A program made the translations under genes and the position numbers. The notes under the pieces were generated by a model. The model was not told the origin of the DNA. It worked only from the letters and a program-made list of their open reading frames with translations, and ran no database searches. A stretch of 64,000 bases of DNA from Croceicoccus estronivorus (GTDB lineage: Bacteria > Pseudomonadota > Alphaproteobacteria > Sphingomonadales > Sphingomonadaceae): NCBI RefSeq assembly GCF_001625325.1, contig NZ_JRQQ01000005.1:248001-312000 (forward strand), written 5' to 3'. This document shows, piece by piece, positions 1-6,994 of the stretch; position 1 is the first letter of the stretch, and each line of letters opens with the position of its first letter.

Positions 1-1
1 T

Positions 2-880
2 GAAGAGCCGTTGGTTGCGGGGGACAATAGCGCAGCTGGGGAAAGCCAATCCGCACCTGTTTCGGCAACACCCGATCGAGGTTTGGCAATGCTGCCCGTG
101 GCGGCAATTGAGCCTCATCCGGAGCAGCCGCGTCGTCATTTCGATGAGGATGCTCTGGTGGAATTGGCTGCGTCAATCGCGGCTCGCGGAGTGATTCAGC
201 CCGTCATCGTTCGGCCCATGGGGGGAGGGCGATATCAGCTGGTTGCGGGTGAACGGCGTTGGCGAGCCGCGCAGCGGGCTCAACTCCATGAAATCCCTGC
301 CCTTTTAAGGGATCTTGAAGAGCGTGATGTCCTGGCACTGGCGCTGATAGAAAATATTCAGCGCGAAGATCTGAATCCCATCGAAGAGGCCCGTGCGTAC
401 CAACGTCTTGGTGAGCATGAGGGCCTATCGCAGGCTGAGATTGCTGAGCTGGTCGACAAGTCTCGCAGCCATGTATCCAATCTTCAACGCCTTCTCTCGC
501 TTCCAGATTCGGTGATAGCCCATGTGGAAATGGGGCAGTTGTCGATGGGACATGCTCGGGCGCTGGTCGGTCGTGACGATGCGGAAAGCTTAGCTGAAGA
601 AGCAATTGCCAAAAATCTGTCCGTTCGCGAAATGGAAAAGCGGACCCGGAAAGCTGCCGCCAAGATTGGTGGCGAAGGCCGAAGGCACGCGCGGGAGCCA
701 CGTGATGCGACTGGCGATGCCGATATCATGGCGGTACAAAATCACCTTGAGGAATTTCTGGGTCTGCCAGTACGGATCAATTCTGATACGGACCCTCGAT
801 CGGGCGCAGTAACAATCCGTTACCGCTCGTTGGATCAACTCGATCTCGTATGCCAGCGCTTAACTGGCGGGGGGATCTGA
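2..880 (+). CDS. parB: Chromosome-partitioning protein ParB (5' end outside window)
   Basis: ParB binds parS sites near the origin and works with ParA in chromosome segregation. The reading frame is open to the left edge, and the usual N-terminal region with its ParA-contacting peptide is missing, so the gene starts before base 1. The TTG at 11 is probably not the true start. Visible parts: the ParB/Spo0J nuclease-like domain beginning near LPVAAIEPHPEQPRRHF, with the CTP-binding signature GERRWRAAQ and the ENIQREDLNPIEEA segment; then a helix-turn-helix (LSQAEIAELVDKSRSHVSN); then a short C-terminal dimerisation domain. parA would be expected just upstream, outside the window, which would place this end near the replication origin. 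The identification is firm. Confidence 0.95.
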   Translation, partial: EEPLVAGDNSAAGESQSAPVSATPDRGLAMLPVAAIEPHPEQPRRHFDEDALVELAASIAARGVIQPVIVRPMGGGRYQLVAGERRWRAAQRAQLHEIPALLRDLEERDVLALALIENIQREDLNPIEEARAYQRLGEHEGLSQAEIAELVDKSRSHVSNLQRLLSLPDSVIAHVEMGQLSMGHARALVGRDDAESLAEEAIAKNLSVREMEKRTRKAAAKIGGEGRRHAREPRDATGDADIMAVQNHLEEFLGLPVRINSDTDPRSGAVTIRYRSLDQLDLVCQRLTGGGI

Positions 881-985
881 GCTTTCCCTTTTGTTATCGG
901 ACGAACGAACTTGGCGTGAGCAACCGATAGATGGAGTCGCGCAGCAACGACTTCGTAATTAATCGAAAGTGTGCAGGTAATCCGG

Positions 986-1798
986 TTACTTGACATATTT
1001 GCTGCGCTTGTCCGCCAATGGCGCGACTTTCGTTCGCTTGTCTGGTGCGACCCGCTTTTCATAGACTGTTTCGTAAGAAACCTCTTCGCGCACGCGTTTG
1101 CCGTGCCGCGGGGGAACGGGAACCCAAGTGGGGACGAGTACGAAGGGGCCATACGCAGAGGGGTAGCTGGTGCATGCACATCCTGCGGCGGGATAGCTCG
1201 TCGGTCCATAGCCGGGGTAGCCGTAGCTCGGATATGCGAAGCTAGCTTGCCCGCCAGGTCCTGGACGGTAATAGGGGTAGCCGCCCGGCTGGCCTGACGC
1301 GTAGCTGTCGAGATAAGCTTCACACTCATCGCGTACGCGTTCGCCATCTTCTGCCTTGTCAATCGCTGTGCCGGCAACAGCCCCGACAGCTGCGCCGACA
1401 AGTGTCCCTGCTGTGCGATTGCCCCTTCCCGCGATACGATTACCGGCCAGACCACCTACTACACCGCCGATTAGTGCGCCGCCCAGACCATTGTCCGCAT
1501 GGCGTCGGCGGCACTCGGCTAGCCAGAGCTCCCGTTGCTCACCAGAGCTGGATTCTCGCGCATCAGTCTCTGGTTCATCTCCTGCGGCAGGAAGTGGCGC
1601 ATGGTAAGTTCCGTTCCAAGTCCCTTCATAATGATCAGGCGCGACCCATGCCCCGTCCCACGCACCTTCATAAACGCCTGGAGAAAGCGGCATGTAGGGC
1701 AGTGCAGGTGGGCCGTTCTGCGCCGAAGCTGGATTTGACAAGGCAGAGGACACCGCAAGTGCGCCAACGGCACAAATCAATGTGAAGCGGGCAGTCAT
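986..1798 (-). CDS. Secreted glycine-zipper protein of unknown role
   Basis: A 270-residue protein with an N-terminal signal peptide (hydrophobic stretch ending near ASAQ, about residue 27). It has a glycine-zipper segment around residues 105-145 with repeated GG/AG spacing (GGALIGGVVGGLAGNRIAG and GTLVGAAVGAVAGTA), as in 17-kDa surface-antigen/Rick_17kDa-like proteins. The segment after it is rich in Tyr, Pro and Gly, and the tail is basic. The zipper probably packs as paired helices in or at a membrane of the envelope. No enzymatic motif is visible. It stands alone, divergent from the sugar dehydrogenase gene. The start is the ATG at 1798, preceded by AAGGGATATCC. The envelope location is inferred from the signal peptide; the function is unknown. 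Confidence 0.8.
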   Translation of the reverse strand: MTARFTLICAVGALAVSSALSNPASAQNGPPALPYMPLSPGVYEGAWDGAWVAPDHYEGTWNGTYHAPLPAAGDEPETDARESSSGEQRELWLAECRRRHADNGLGGALIGGVVGGLAGNRIAGRGNRTAGTLVGAAVGAVAGTAIDKAEDGERVRDECEAYLDSYASGQPGGYPYYRPGPGGQASFAYPSYGYPGYGPTSYPAAGCACTSYPSAYGPFVLVPTWVPVPPRHGKRVREEVSYETVYEKRVAPDKRTKVAPLADKRSKYVK

Positions 1799-1842
1799 AT
1801 GGATATCCCTTGCAGATGGCGTCAGACGCCCGGCTAATGAAG

Positions 1843-1859
1843 TTAACTAAAAATTTAAC
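1843..1859. promoter_or_regulatory. TTAAC-N7-TTAAC direct repeat, CtrA-like
   Basis: Two TTAAC pentamers lie 7 bases apart in the AT-rich gap between the glycine-zipper gene and the sugar dehydrogenase gene. The CtrA consensus TTAA-N7-TTAAC wants 7 bases after the first TTAA; here there are 8, so the match is off by one. It could still be a regulator site or part of an AT-rich promoter. Confidence 0.2.
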
Positions 1860-2001
1860 ATCGCGAGCGCTGCAAAACCACCAATCAATCCACAATCATT
1901 CTCCGCATGTGCCATTTCGGGGCGGCTGGCGCGGGATACAATGCAATCGGACATCGTAACCCGAGATTGCTCAATTCCTCCGAGGGTCCTATCTCCTAAT
2001 C

Positions 2002-3453
2002 ATGAGTACCAAGCGCAAGATTCTGATCGCCCTCGTCGTCATTTTCGCAGCATTGCTGGCAATTGCTGCGTGGTTGTGGCGGGGCGACGTTGCCACGCTC
2101 ACTGTCGATGAAGTGAGCGGTACGGATCCTGTGCTGAAGGAAGATCCAGACACAGAAACGATTCCAACCATCGCGATTGCGAAGCCAATCGGTTGGGCAG
2201 CTGATGCAGCGCCCAATGCAGCCGCTGGCCTTAAGGTCACGCGCTTTGCAGAAGGCCTCGACCACCCGCGCACGATGCTGACTTTGCCGAATGGCGATAT
2301 CCTGGTTGCCGAAGCAGCTGCTCCGCAAAGTGCCCAATCAAAAGGTTTTGTCGGTTGGGTTGCTGGCATCCTGATGCGCCGGGCCGGTGCAGAAGTGCAA
2401 TCACCAGATAAAATCGTGCTGCTGCGCGATGCGGATGGCGACGGTGTTGCCGAAAAACGGTTCGATTTGCGTATCGGTCTATCATCTCCGTCGGGGATGG
2501 CCTGGGGAGATGGACGCTTGTTCGTGGCCGATCACGACGCGTTGCTCGCCTTTGATTACCAACCGGGAGATACAGAGCTGAAAGGGAGCCCTGAAAAGCT
2601 GATGGATCTCGCATCGGGGGGGAATCACTGGATGCGCAACGTCCTGCTGAGCCAGGATGGCAAAAAGCTCTACGTTGCGGTCGGGTCATCGTCCAACGTG
2701 GGCGAAAATGGGATGGAGGCCGAAAAGGGCAGGGCGCTGATCTGGGAATATGACCTTGCCACCAATTATCCCCGCGCTTACGCAAACGGATTGCGCAACC
2801 CCAATGGTCTTGCGTGGAGCCCCTGGACAGGCGAACTCTGGACCACTGTCAACGAACGCGACATGCTCGGATCGGATCTCGTTCCTGACTATCTGACCAA
2901 TGTTCCGATTGGCGCCCAATATGGTTGGCCCTGGGTCTATTGGCGAAACAAGTTTGATTCGCGAGTCACTGATCCCGCGCCCGAATTTCTCACCGAATAT
3001 GCGCGGAAGCCTGAATATGCATTGGGTCCACACGTTGCCGCACTCGGATTGGTATTTTCGGCCGAGGGTAACCGTATGGGGAACAGCTTTGCCAACGGCG
3101 CGTTCATTGCCCGTCACGGCTCGTGGAACCGCAATCCCCCCGCTGGATATGACGTAGTGTTTGTCCAATTCGACGCGCGAGGCAACCCACAAGGCAAGCC
3201 CAAACCGCTGTTGACCGGCTTCCTGACAAGCGACGGTGACACCCATGGGCGCCCAACCTGGCTTGCCTGGGACAAGACGGGTGCCCTGCTTGTCAGTGAC
3301 GATACCGCCGGCATAATCTGGCGCGTGTTGGATCCTGGAGCCAAACCGGCGCCGAAAACGGAACGTCTGAAATCAGAGCCGTTGCCGCCACAGCGCGAAT
3401 TGCATGGCAATCCCGCCGAAGCGTTCGAGCAGGATTATATTCAGGTCGATTAG
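2002..3453 (+). CDS. PQQ-dependent sugar/sorbosone dehydrogenase family protein
   Basis: A 483-residue protein with an N-terminal membrane anchor (residues about 7-28, ILIALVVIFAALLAIAAWL) followed by a six-bladed beta-propeller of the soluble glucose dehydrogenase/L-sorbosone dehydrogenase type. Typical blade segments are visible: LDHPRTMLTLPNGDILVAE, SGMAWGDGRLFVAD, LRNPNGLAWSP and HGSWNRNPPAGYDVVFV. In this family PQQ and Ca2+ sit in the propeller centre, and a sugar or alcohol is oxidised in the periplasm with electrons passed to the respiratory chain. No PQQ-synthesis genes are in the window, so cofactor supply and substrate are unknown. It is a single gene, followed after 35 bases by an oppositely oriented gene. 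Confidence 0.85.
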   Translation: MSTKRKILIALVVIFAALLAIAAWLWRGDVATLTVDEVSGTDPVLKEDPDTETIPTIAIAKPIGWAADAAPNAAAGLKVTRFAEGLDHPRTMLTLPNGDILVAEAAAPQSAQSKGFVGWVAGILMRRAGAEVQSPDKIVLLRDADGDGVAEKRFDLRIGLSSPSGMAWGDGRLFVADHDALLAFDYQPGDTELKGSPEKLMDLASGGNHWMRNVLLSQDGKKLYVAVGSSSNVGENGMEAEKGRALIWEYDLATNYPRAYANGLRNPNGLAWSPWTGELWTTVNERDMLGSDLVPDYLTNVPIGAQYGWPWVYWRNKFDSRVTDPAPEFLTEYARKPEYALGPHVAALGLVFSAEGNRMGNSFANGAFIARHGSWNRNPPAGYDVVFVQFDARGNPQGKPKPLLTGFLTSDGDTHGRPTWLAWDKTGALLVSDDTAGIIWRVLDPGAKPAPKTERLKSEPLPPQRELHGNPAEAFEQDYIQVD

Positions 3454-3488
3454 CGTTCATCCGTCTGCTCGCTGGATGCGCAGCGACC

Positions 3489-4313
3489 CTATATTCTCAG
3501 GCCTGCGCGTCCCGCCACCTCGGTGATGAATTGCCAGGCAGTTCGGCCGGATCGTGCCCCGCGCCTGCGTGCCCATTCCAGCGCCTCACTCTCATCCCAT
3601 GATAAACCCATTTCCTCGGCATAGCCGGAAATAATGGCCAGATAATCATCCTGATTGCAGGCATGAAAACCAATGGAGAGGCCGAAGCGGTCTGCCAATG
3701 CCAGCTTGTCGTCCACAACGTCACGCGGATTCAAGGGATCGTCCTGCTCGTTCGAATGACGAGCCACAATCGCACGCCGGTTGGAAGTAACGGCAAGCCG
3801 CACATTCGCAGGCCGGGCTTCTACCCCGCCTTCCAGCCAGCTTCGCAAATGACGGGGCCCGATGGAGTCGCCATCGGCAAAGCCCAGATCGTCGATATAT
3901 GTTAGAAAATTGCGCTCTTGCCGACCGAGCTCAGCGAATAGACCGGAAAGTCCCTCCAAAGCATCAGTCGCGACCTGCACGAGAGCGAGGCTTCCCGGCC
4001 TGCTTTGTTGAGCGTTAAGAATACTGGCCCGGATGAGCGCCGATTTGCCCATGCCGCGAGAGCCCCACAAGAGCATGTCGTGCGCGGCATGACCGGCGGC
4101 CAGTCGCGCCACGTTGTCAACCACCAGCGATTTCTGGCGATCGACCCCGCGCAGCAGAGACAGGGCAGGTGCATCGAGTACTGGCACTGCGCGTGCGCGT
4201 CGTCCGTCCCATACATAAGCTGGAAAGCCCATCCAATCGGTTATGGTGGGCGGTGGCGAAAGCCTTTCCAGTGCGTCTGCAATGCGAGCCAGCGGATCGC
4301 CTTGATCGGTCAT
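3489..4313 (-). CDS. DUF815-family AAA+ ATPase
   Basis: A 274-residue ATPase of the DUF815 family. A Walker A motif (LLWGSRGMGKSALI) lies near residue 88 and a Walker B-like stretch (FLTYIDDLGF) near 140. An arginine-containing segment (VRLAVTSNRRAIV) follows, then a C-terminal helical lid. The family is widespread in proteobacteria, and its biochemical role is not established. The start was set at ATG 4313 because GAGAGGG stands just before it; the open frame extends 30 bases further to a GTG at 4343 with no comparable site. It is divergent from tsaC. It should act in the cytoplasm, judging from the absence of a signal or membrane segment. Confidence 0.85.
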   Translation of the reverse strand: MTDQGDPLARIADALERLSPPPTITDWMGFPAYVWDGRRARAVPVLDAPALSLLRGVDRQKSLVVDNVARLAAGHAAHDMLLWGSRGMGKSALIRASILNAQQSRPGSLALVQVATDALEGLSGLFAELGRQERNFLTYIDDLGFADGDSIGPRHLRSWLEGGVEARPANVRLAVTSNRRAIVARHSNEQDDPLNPRDVVDDKLALADRFGLSIGFHACNQDDYLAIISGYAEEMGLSWDESEALEWARRRGARSGRTAWQFITEVAGRAGLRI

Positions 4314-4458
4314 CGTATCCCTCTCAACGATATAGTGGGGCACGCGTGGTCCGTCTCACGACTGCCTGTCAAGCTCTGGACGGTGCCAAGCCGGTTCCAC
4401 CGGATAAAAGACATCACTTTTCCTTGGCTAACCGCCGCGGTCGATCTAGCGAACGGAG

Positions 4459-5403
4459 GTGAGTGAGATAGTCCCGCCTTTAATTCACCCGTCCGATGCG
4501 GCATCGATTGCTGAAGCGGCTCGTCGCCTTCGGGCCGGCGGCTTGGTCGCCGCCCCGACAGAGACTGTTTATGGTCTTGCCGCGCGGGCCGATAGCACCG
4601 CGGCAGTGGCTGCAATCTACAGGGCCAAGGGCCGGCCAGACTTCAATCCATTGATTGTACACGTTGGCAGTGTTGCACAAGCCCGGACGCTCTCCCTGTT
4701 CGATGAGCGGGCACACTTGCTTGCCGATCATTTCTGGCCAGGGCCGCTTACAATGGTCCTGCCGTTGCGCGAGACAGCCGATGTGGCACCCGCAGTTACA
4801 GCCGGATTGCCAACGATTGCCATCCGAATGCCTGCCCATCCTGTAATGCGGGCCTTGCTTGCGGAAACGGGCCTCCCGCTTGCCGCTCCATCTGCGAATC
4901 GTAGCGGCGGGGTCAGCCCCACCGAGGCTATACATGTGGCGAACTCATTGGGAGAAGCAGCCGAGTTTGTGCTCGATGGGGGCGCGTGCGAGCGTGGCCT
5001 GGAATCGACAATCGTTGCCCTGCGTTCTGACGGTACATGGCAACTCCTTCGCCCAGGCCCGATAGACGAAACGCAGATTTCCGCGATTCTTGGCGACGTC
5101 AGCCCGATTGTGACGTCAAAGCTGGAGGCGCCGGGGCAACTGGCGAGCCACTATGCGCCGGGCAAGCCCGTCCGGTTATATGCCGATCGGGCTGAGGCCG
5201 ACGAATTCATGATTGGCTTCGGCGCTTTGGCAGGAGACTGCAACTTGTCGGAAAGTGCCGATCTCGCGGAAGCTGCAGCCCGGCTCTATGCCTGTTTGCA
5301 TGAAGCGGCTACGGCTTCGCAGTCGCGGATCGCGGTCGCTGGGATTCCCGATCAAGGGATTGGAGCGGCGATCAATGACAGGTTGCGCCGAGCAGCTGCC
5401 TGA
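4459..5403 (+). CDS. tsaC: L-threonylcarbamoyladenylate synthase (Sua5/YwlC type)
   Basis: Makes threonylcarbamoyl-AMP from threonine, bicarbonate and ATP, the first step of t6A37 modification of ANN-decoding tRNAs. The YrdC domain is obvious in residues about 10-200 (PTETVYGLAARAD, KGRPDFNPLIVHV, WPGPLTMVLP, SANRSGGVSPTEA). A C-terminal Sua5 domain follows (ASHYAPGKPVRLY), so at 314 residues this is the long Sua5 form rather than the short TsaC form. The GTG start at 4459 is the first possible one after an in-frame stop. The GGAGG in front of it directly abuts the start codon, an unusually short spacing that may lower translation. Confidence 0.93.
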   Translation: MSEIVPPLIHPSDAASIAEAARRLRAGGLVAAPTETVYGLAARADSTAAVAAIYRAKGRPDFNPLIVHVGSVAQARTLSLFDERAHLLADHFWPGPLTMVLPLRETADVAPAVTAGLPTIAIRMPAHPVMRALLAETGLPLAAPSANRSGGVSPTEAIHVANSLGEAAEFVLDGGACERGLESTIVALRSDGTWQLLRPGPIDETQISAILGDVSPIVTSKLEAPGQLASHYAPGKPVRLYADRAEADEFMIGFGALAGDCNLSESADLAEAAARLYACLHEAATASQSRIAVAGIPDQGIGAAINDRLRRAAA

Positions 5404-5460
5404 TCGTGTGCCGGGGCTATCTGAATGCTGCGCGGCAACAGCGGTCCATGTACAAATCAC

Positions 5461-5490
5461 AAAAAAGGGCCGCCCGATTGGGGCAGCCCT
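5461..5490 (-). terminator. Rho-independent terminator of carD
   Basis: On the minus strand, a GC-rich stem (AGGGC near 5490 pairing with GCCCT near 5470, with further GCCC/GGGC pairing inside) is followed by TTTTTT (complement of AAAAAA at 5461-5466). It lies 28 bases after the carD stop, and the convergent tsaC ends on the other side. Confidence 0.8.
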
Positions 5491-5517
5491 CTCTGGAATC
5501 CGTAAAATCGCTCTTTA

Positions 5518-6051
5518 TCAGGCGGTTTCGGGATTTTCGTAATACTTCGGCGCGTGCTCGTTCAGGACCGCGAGAATCTGCTGCAGTGCAGCCGGCTCGT
5601 CGGTCTTTTCCATCGCTGCAAGCTCACGCGCGAGGCGGCTGGAGGCCGCTTCGAAAATCTGACGCTCGGAATAGCTCTGTTCAGGCTGATCGTCGGGGCG
5701 GAACAGGTCGCGCGTCACTTCAGCGATCGACACCAGATCGCCTGAATTGATCTTCGCTTCATATTCCTGCGCGCGACGCGACCACATGGTGCGCTTCACC
5801 TTGGGCTTGCCCTTGAGCGTTTCCATCGCCTCCTTGAGCGTCTTATCGCTGGATAGCTTGCGCATTCCGATCGATTCGACTTTGTTCACGGGGACACGCA
5901 AGGTCATCCGTTCCTTCTCGAAACGGAGCACATACAGTTCGAGCTGCATGCCGGCGATTTCCTGGCTTTGCAGTTCGATTACACGACCGACGCCGTGCTT
6001 CGGGTAAACGACATAGTCACCAACATCGAAGGCGGGAGCCTTGCCTGCCAT
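5518..6051 (-). CDS. carD: CarD-family transcription regulator
   Basis: CarD binds the RNA polymerase beta subunit and stabilises open promoter complexes, especially at rRNA and other growth genes. The 177-residue protein has the N-terminal CarD/TRCF RNA-polymerase-interaction domain (FDVGDYVVYPKHGVGRVIE) in residues 1-65 and a helical C-terminal DNA-contacting domain. Its basic helix (KPKVKRTMWSRRAQEYEAKI) and RDLFR segment are typical. The start was placed at ATG 6051 because AAGGAC precedes it at good spacing; the upstream in-frame ATG at 6066 lies within that leader. It sits downstream of the helicase-S4-fdxA block but is separated from fdxA by about 285 bases with its own promoter region. 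Confidence 0.93.
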   Translation of the reverse strand: MAGKAPAFDVGDYVVYPKHGVGRVIELQSQEIAGMQLELYVLRFEKERMTLRVPVNKVESIGMRKLSSDKTLKEAMETLKGKPKVKRTMWSRRAQEYEAKINSGDLVSIAEVTRDLFRPDDQPEQSYSERQIFEAASSRLARELAAMEKTDEPAALQQILAVLNEHAPKYYENPETA

Positions 6052-6187
6052 GTAACGTCCTTTCATACCGGCAGGACCGGTGCGAGACAGTGAAGGGCAC
6101 AGGCGACCGTGTCAGTAAACACGGCCGTAATGTTTCCTCACGTCTCTCTGGGGGTCCTTGCCTGCCTTAATCATGCTGCCCCACGGG

Positions 6188-6222
6188 AAATCCGCGGCAG
6201 TCAAGCCCTATATAGCGGATTT
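6188..6222. promoter_or_regulatory. Inverted repeat in the carD promoter region
   Basis: AAATCCGC at 6188-6195 and its exact complement GCGGATTT at 6215-6222 flank 19 bases that contain TATATA (6209-6214). On the minus strand the TATATA could serve as a -10 box for carD, with the repeat arms straddling it as an operator. No clear -35 box was found, so the promoter assignment is tentative. A second small hairpin (CCGTGT 6107-6112 with ACACGG 6119-6124) lies closer to carD, in its likely leader. Confidence 0.3.
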
Positions 6223-6286
6223 TGGCGGAAAATACCACCCCCTGAGCGATTCACTGGCGAAGCGCCCCGAACTGGGATTCCATGGT

Positions 6287-6314
6287 ATGAAAGGGGGCCG
6301 CGAGGACGGCCCCT
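6287..6314 (-). terminator. Probable terminator of the helicase-S4-fdxA transcript
   Basis: A GGGGCCG/CGGCCCC stem (6294-6300 with 6307-6313, six-base loop) lies 22 bases after the fdxA stop. On the minus strand it is followed by CTTTCAT, only a weak T-run. It would separate fdxA transcription from carD. Confidence 0.5.
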
Positions 6315-6335
6315 GTCAAAGTGTAAATTCGCCGA

Positions 6336-6674
6336 TCAGTCGCCTTCGCCGGGTTCAGGGGAGAAATACTTCTCGAATTTTCCTTCTTCACCCTTGTGTT
6401 CGTCAGCGTCGGCGGGGCTGTCTTTCTTGCTGGTCAGGTTCGGCCAATCGGCAGAATACTTGGCATTGAGTTCCAGCCATTGTTCAAGGCCGTTCTCAGT
6501 GTCGGGCAAGATCGCTTCTGCGGGGCATTCCGGTTCGCACACACCGCAATCGATGCATTCGCTGGGGTTGATGACCAGCATGTTCTCGCCCTCGTAGAAA
6601 CAATCGACCGGGCAGACTTCGACGCAATCCATGTACTTGCACTTGATGCAGGCGTCGGTGACGACATAAGTCAT
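6336..6674 (-). CDS. fdxA: Ferredoxin FdxA, 7Fe-8S type
   Basis: A 112-residue low-potential electron carrier. The N-terminal half carries the two cluster-binding cysteine groups expected for a [3Fe-4S]/[4Fe-4S] ferredoxin: [17 protein letters not shown], then [12 protein letters not shown]. The second cysteine of the first group is spaced as in FdxA proteins, which bind a 3Fe cluster there. The C-terminal 45 residues are acidic and of the usual FdxA length. Its start codon overlaps the stop of the S4 gene (ATGA), so it is translated from the same message. The redox partner is unknown, and the link to RNA-binding neighbours is a conserved but unexplained association. Confidence 0.95.
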   Translation of the reverse strand: MTYVVTDACIKCKYMDCVEVCPVDCFYEGENMLVINPSECIDCGVCEPECPAEAILPDTENGLEQWLELNAKYSADWPNLTSKKDSPADADEHKGEEGKFEKYFSPEPGEGD

Positions 6675-6982
6675 GGTCGGTAATCCTCTTCAGGCGGTTC
6701 GTTTCTTCGTCCTGCTATGGCGAAGTCCGCGCCGCCGTCAAGCACCCGATAGCATTCGCGTGCTTCTGCGGGCGGCCCGCGCCGCCCTGGAAGGCATGTG
6801 AGTTCGATTACAAGCACCCGGCTGCGCAGGGGCAGAGTCAGTATGTCGCCGATCATGATCGGTAGCCCGGATCGTTCGACTCGTTTGCCGTTTCGGCGGA
6901 TATGCCCCTCTTCCACCCATTTCTGGGCCAGGCTGCGGCTCTTCGCGAAACGGAGGAACCACAAGAGCCTGTCGATTCGCAT
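6671..6982 (-). CDS. S4-domain RNA-binding protein (Hsp15-like)
   Basis: A 103-residue protein with an S4 RNA-binding domain in residues 1-60 ([20 protein letters not shown], then HIRRNGKRV), as in Hsp15 (HslR), which binds free 50S subunits carrying nascent chains in E. coli. The C-terminal part is Arg/Glu-rich and less conserved. It lies between an SUV3-like helicase gene (12-base gap) and fdxA (ATGA overlap), so the three genes form one operon. An RNA- or ribosome-related task is likely, and the exact target cannot be read from the sequence. Confidence 0.88.
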   Translation of the reverse strand: MRIDRLLWFLRFAKSRSLAQKWVEEGHIRRNGKRVERSGLPIMIGDILTLPLRSRVLVIELTCLPGRRGPPAEARECYRVLDGGADFAIAGRRNEPPEEDYRP

Positions 6983-6994
6983 GGACCGGGGTGA

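Noticed and set aside
4313-4343. GTG 4343 as the start of the DUF815 gene
   Set aside because: The ATG at 4313 has GAGAGGG directly before it, whereas the GTG lacks a ribosome-binding site.
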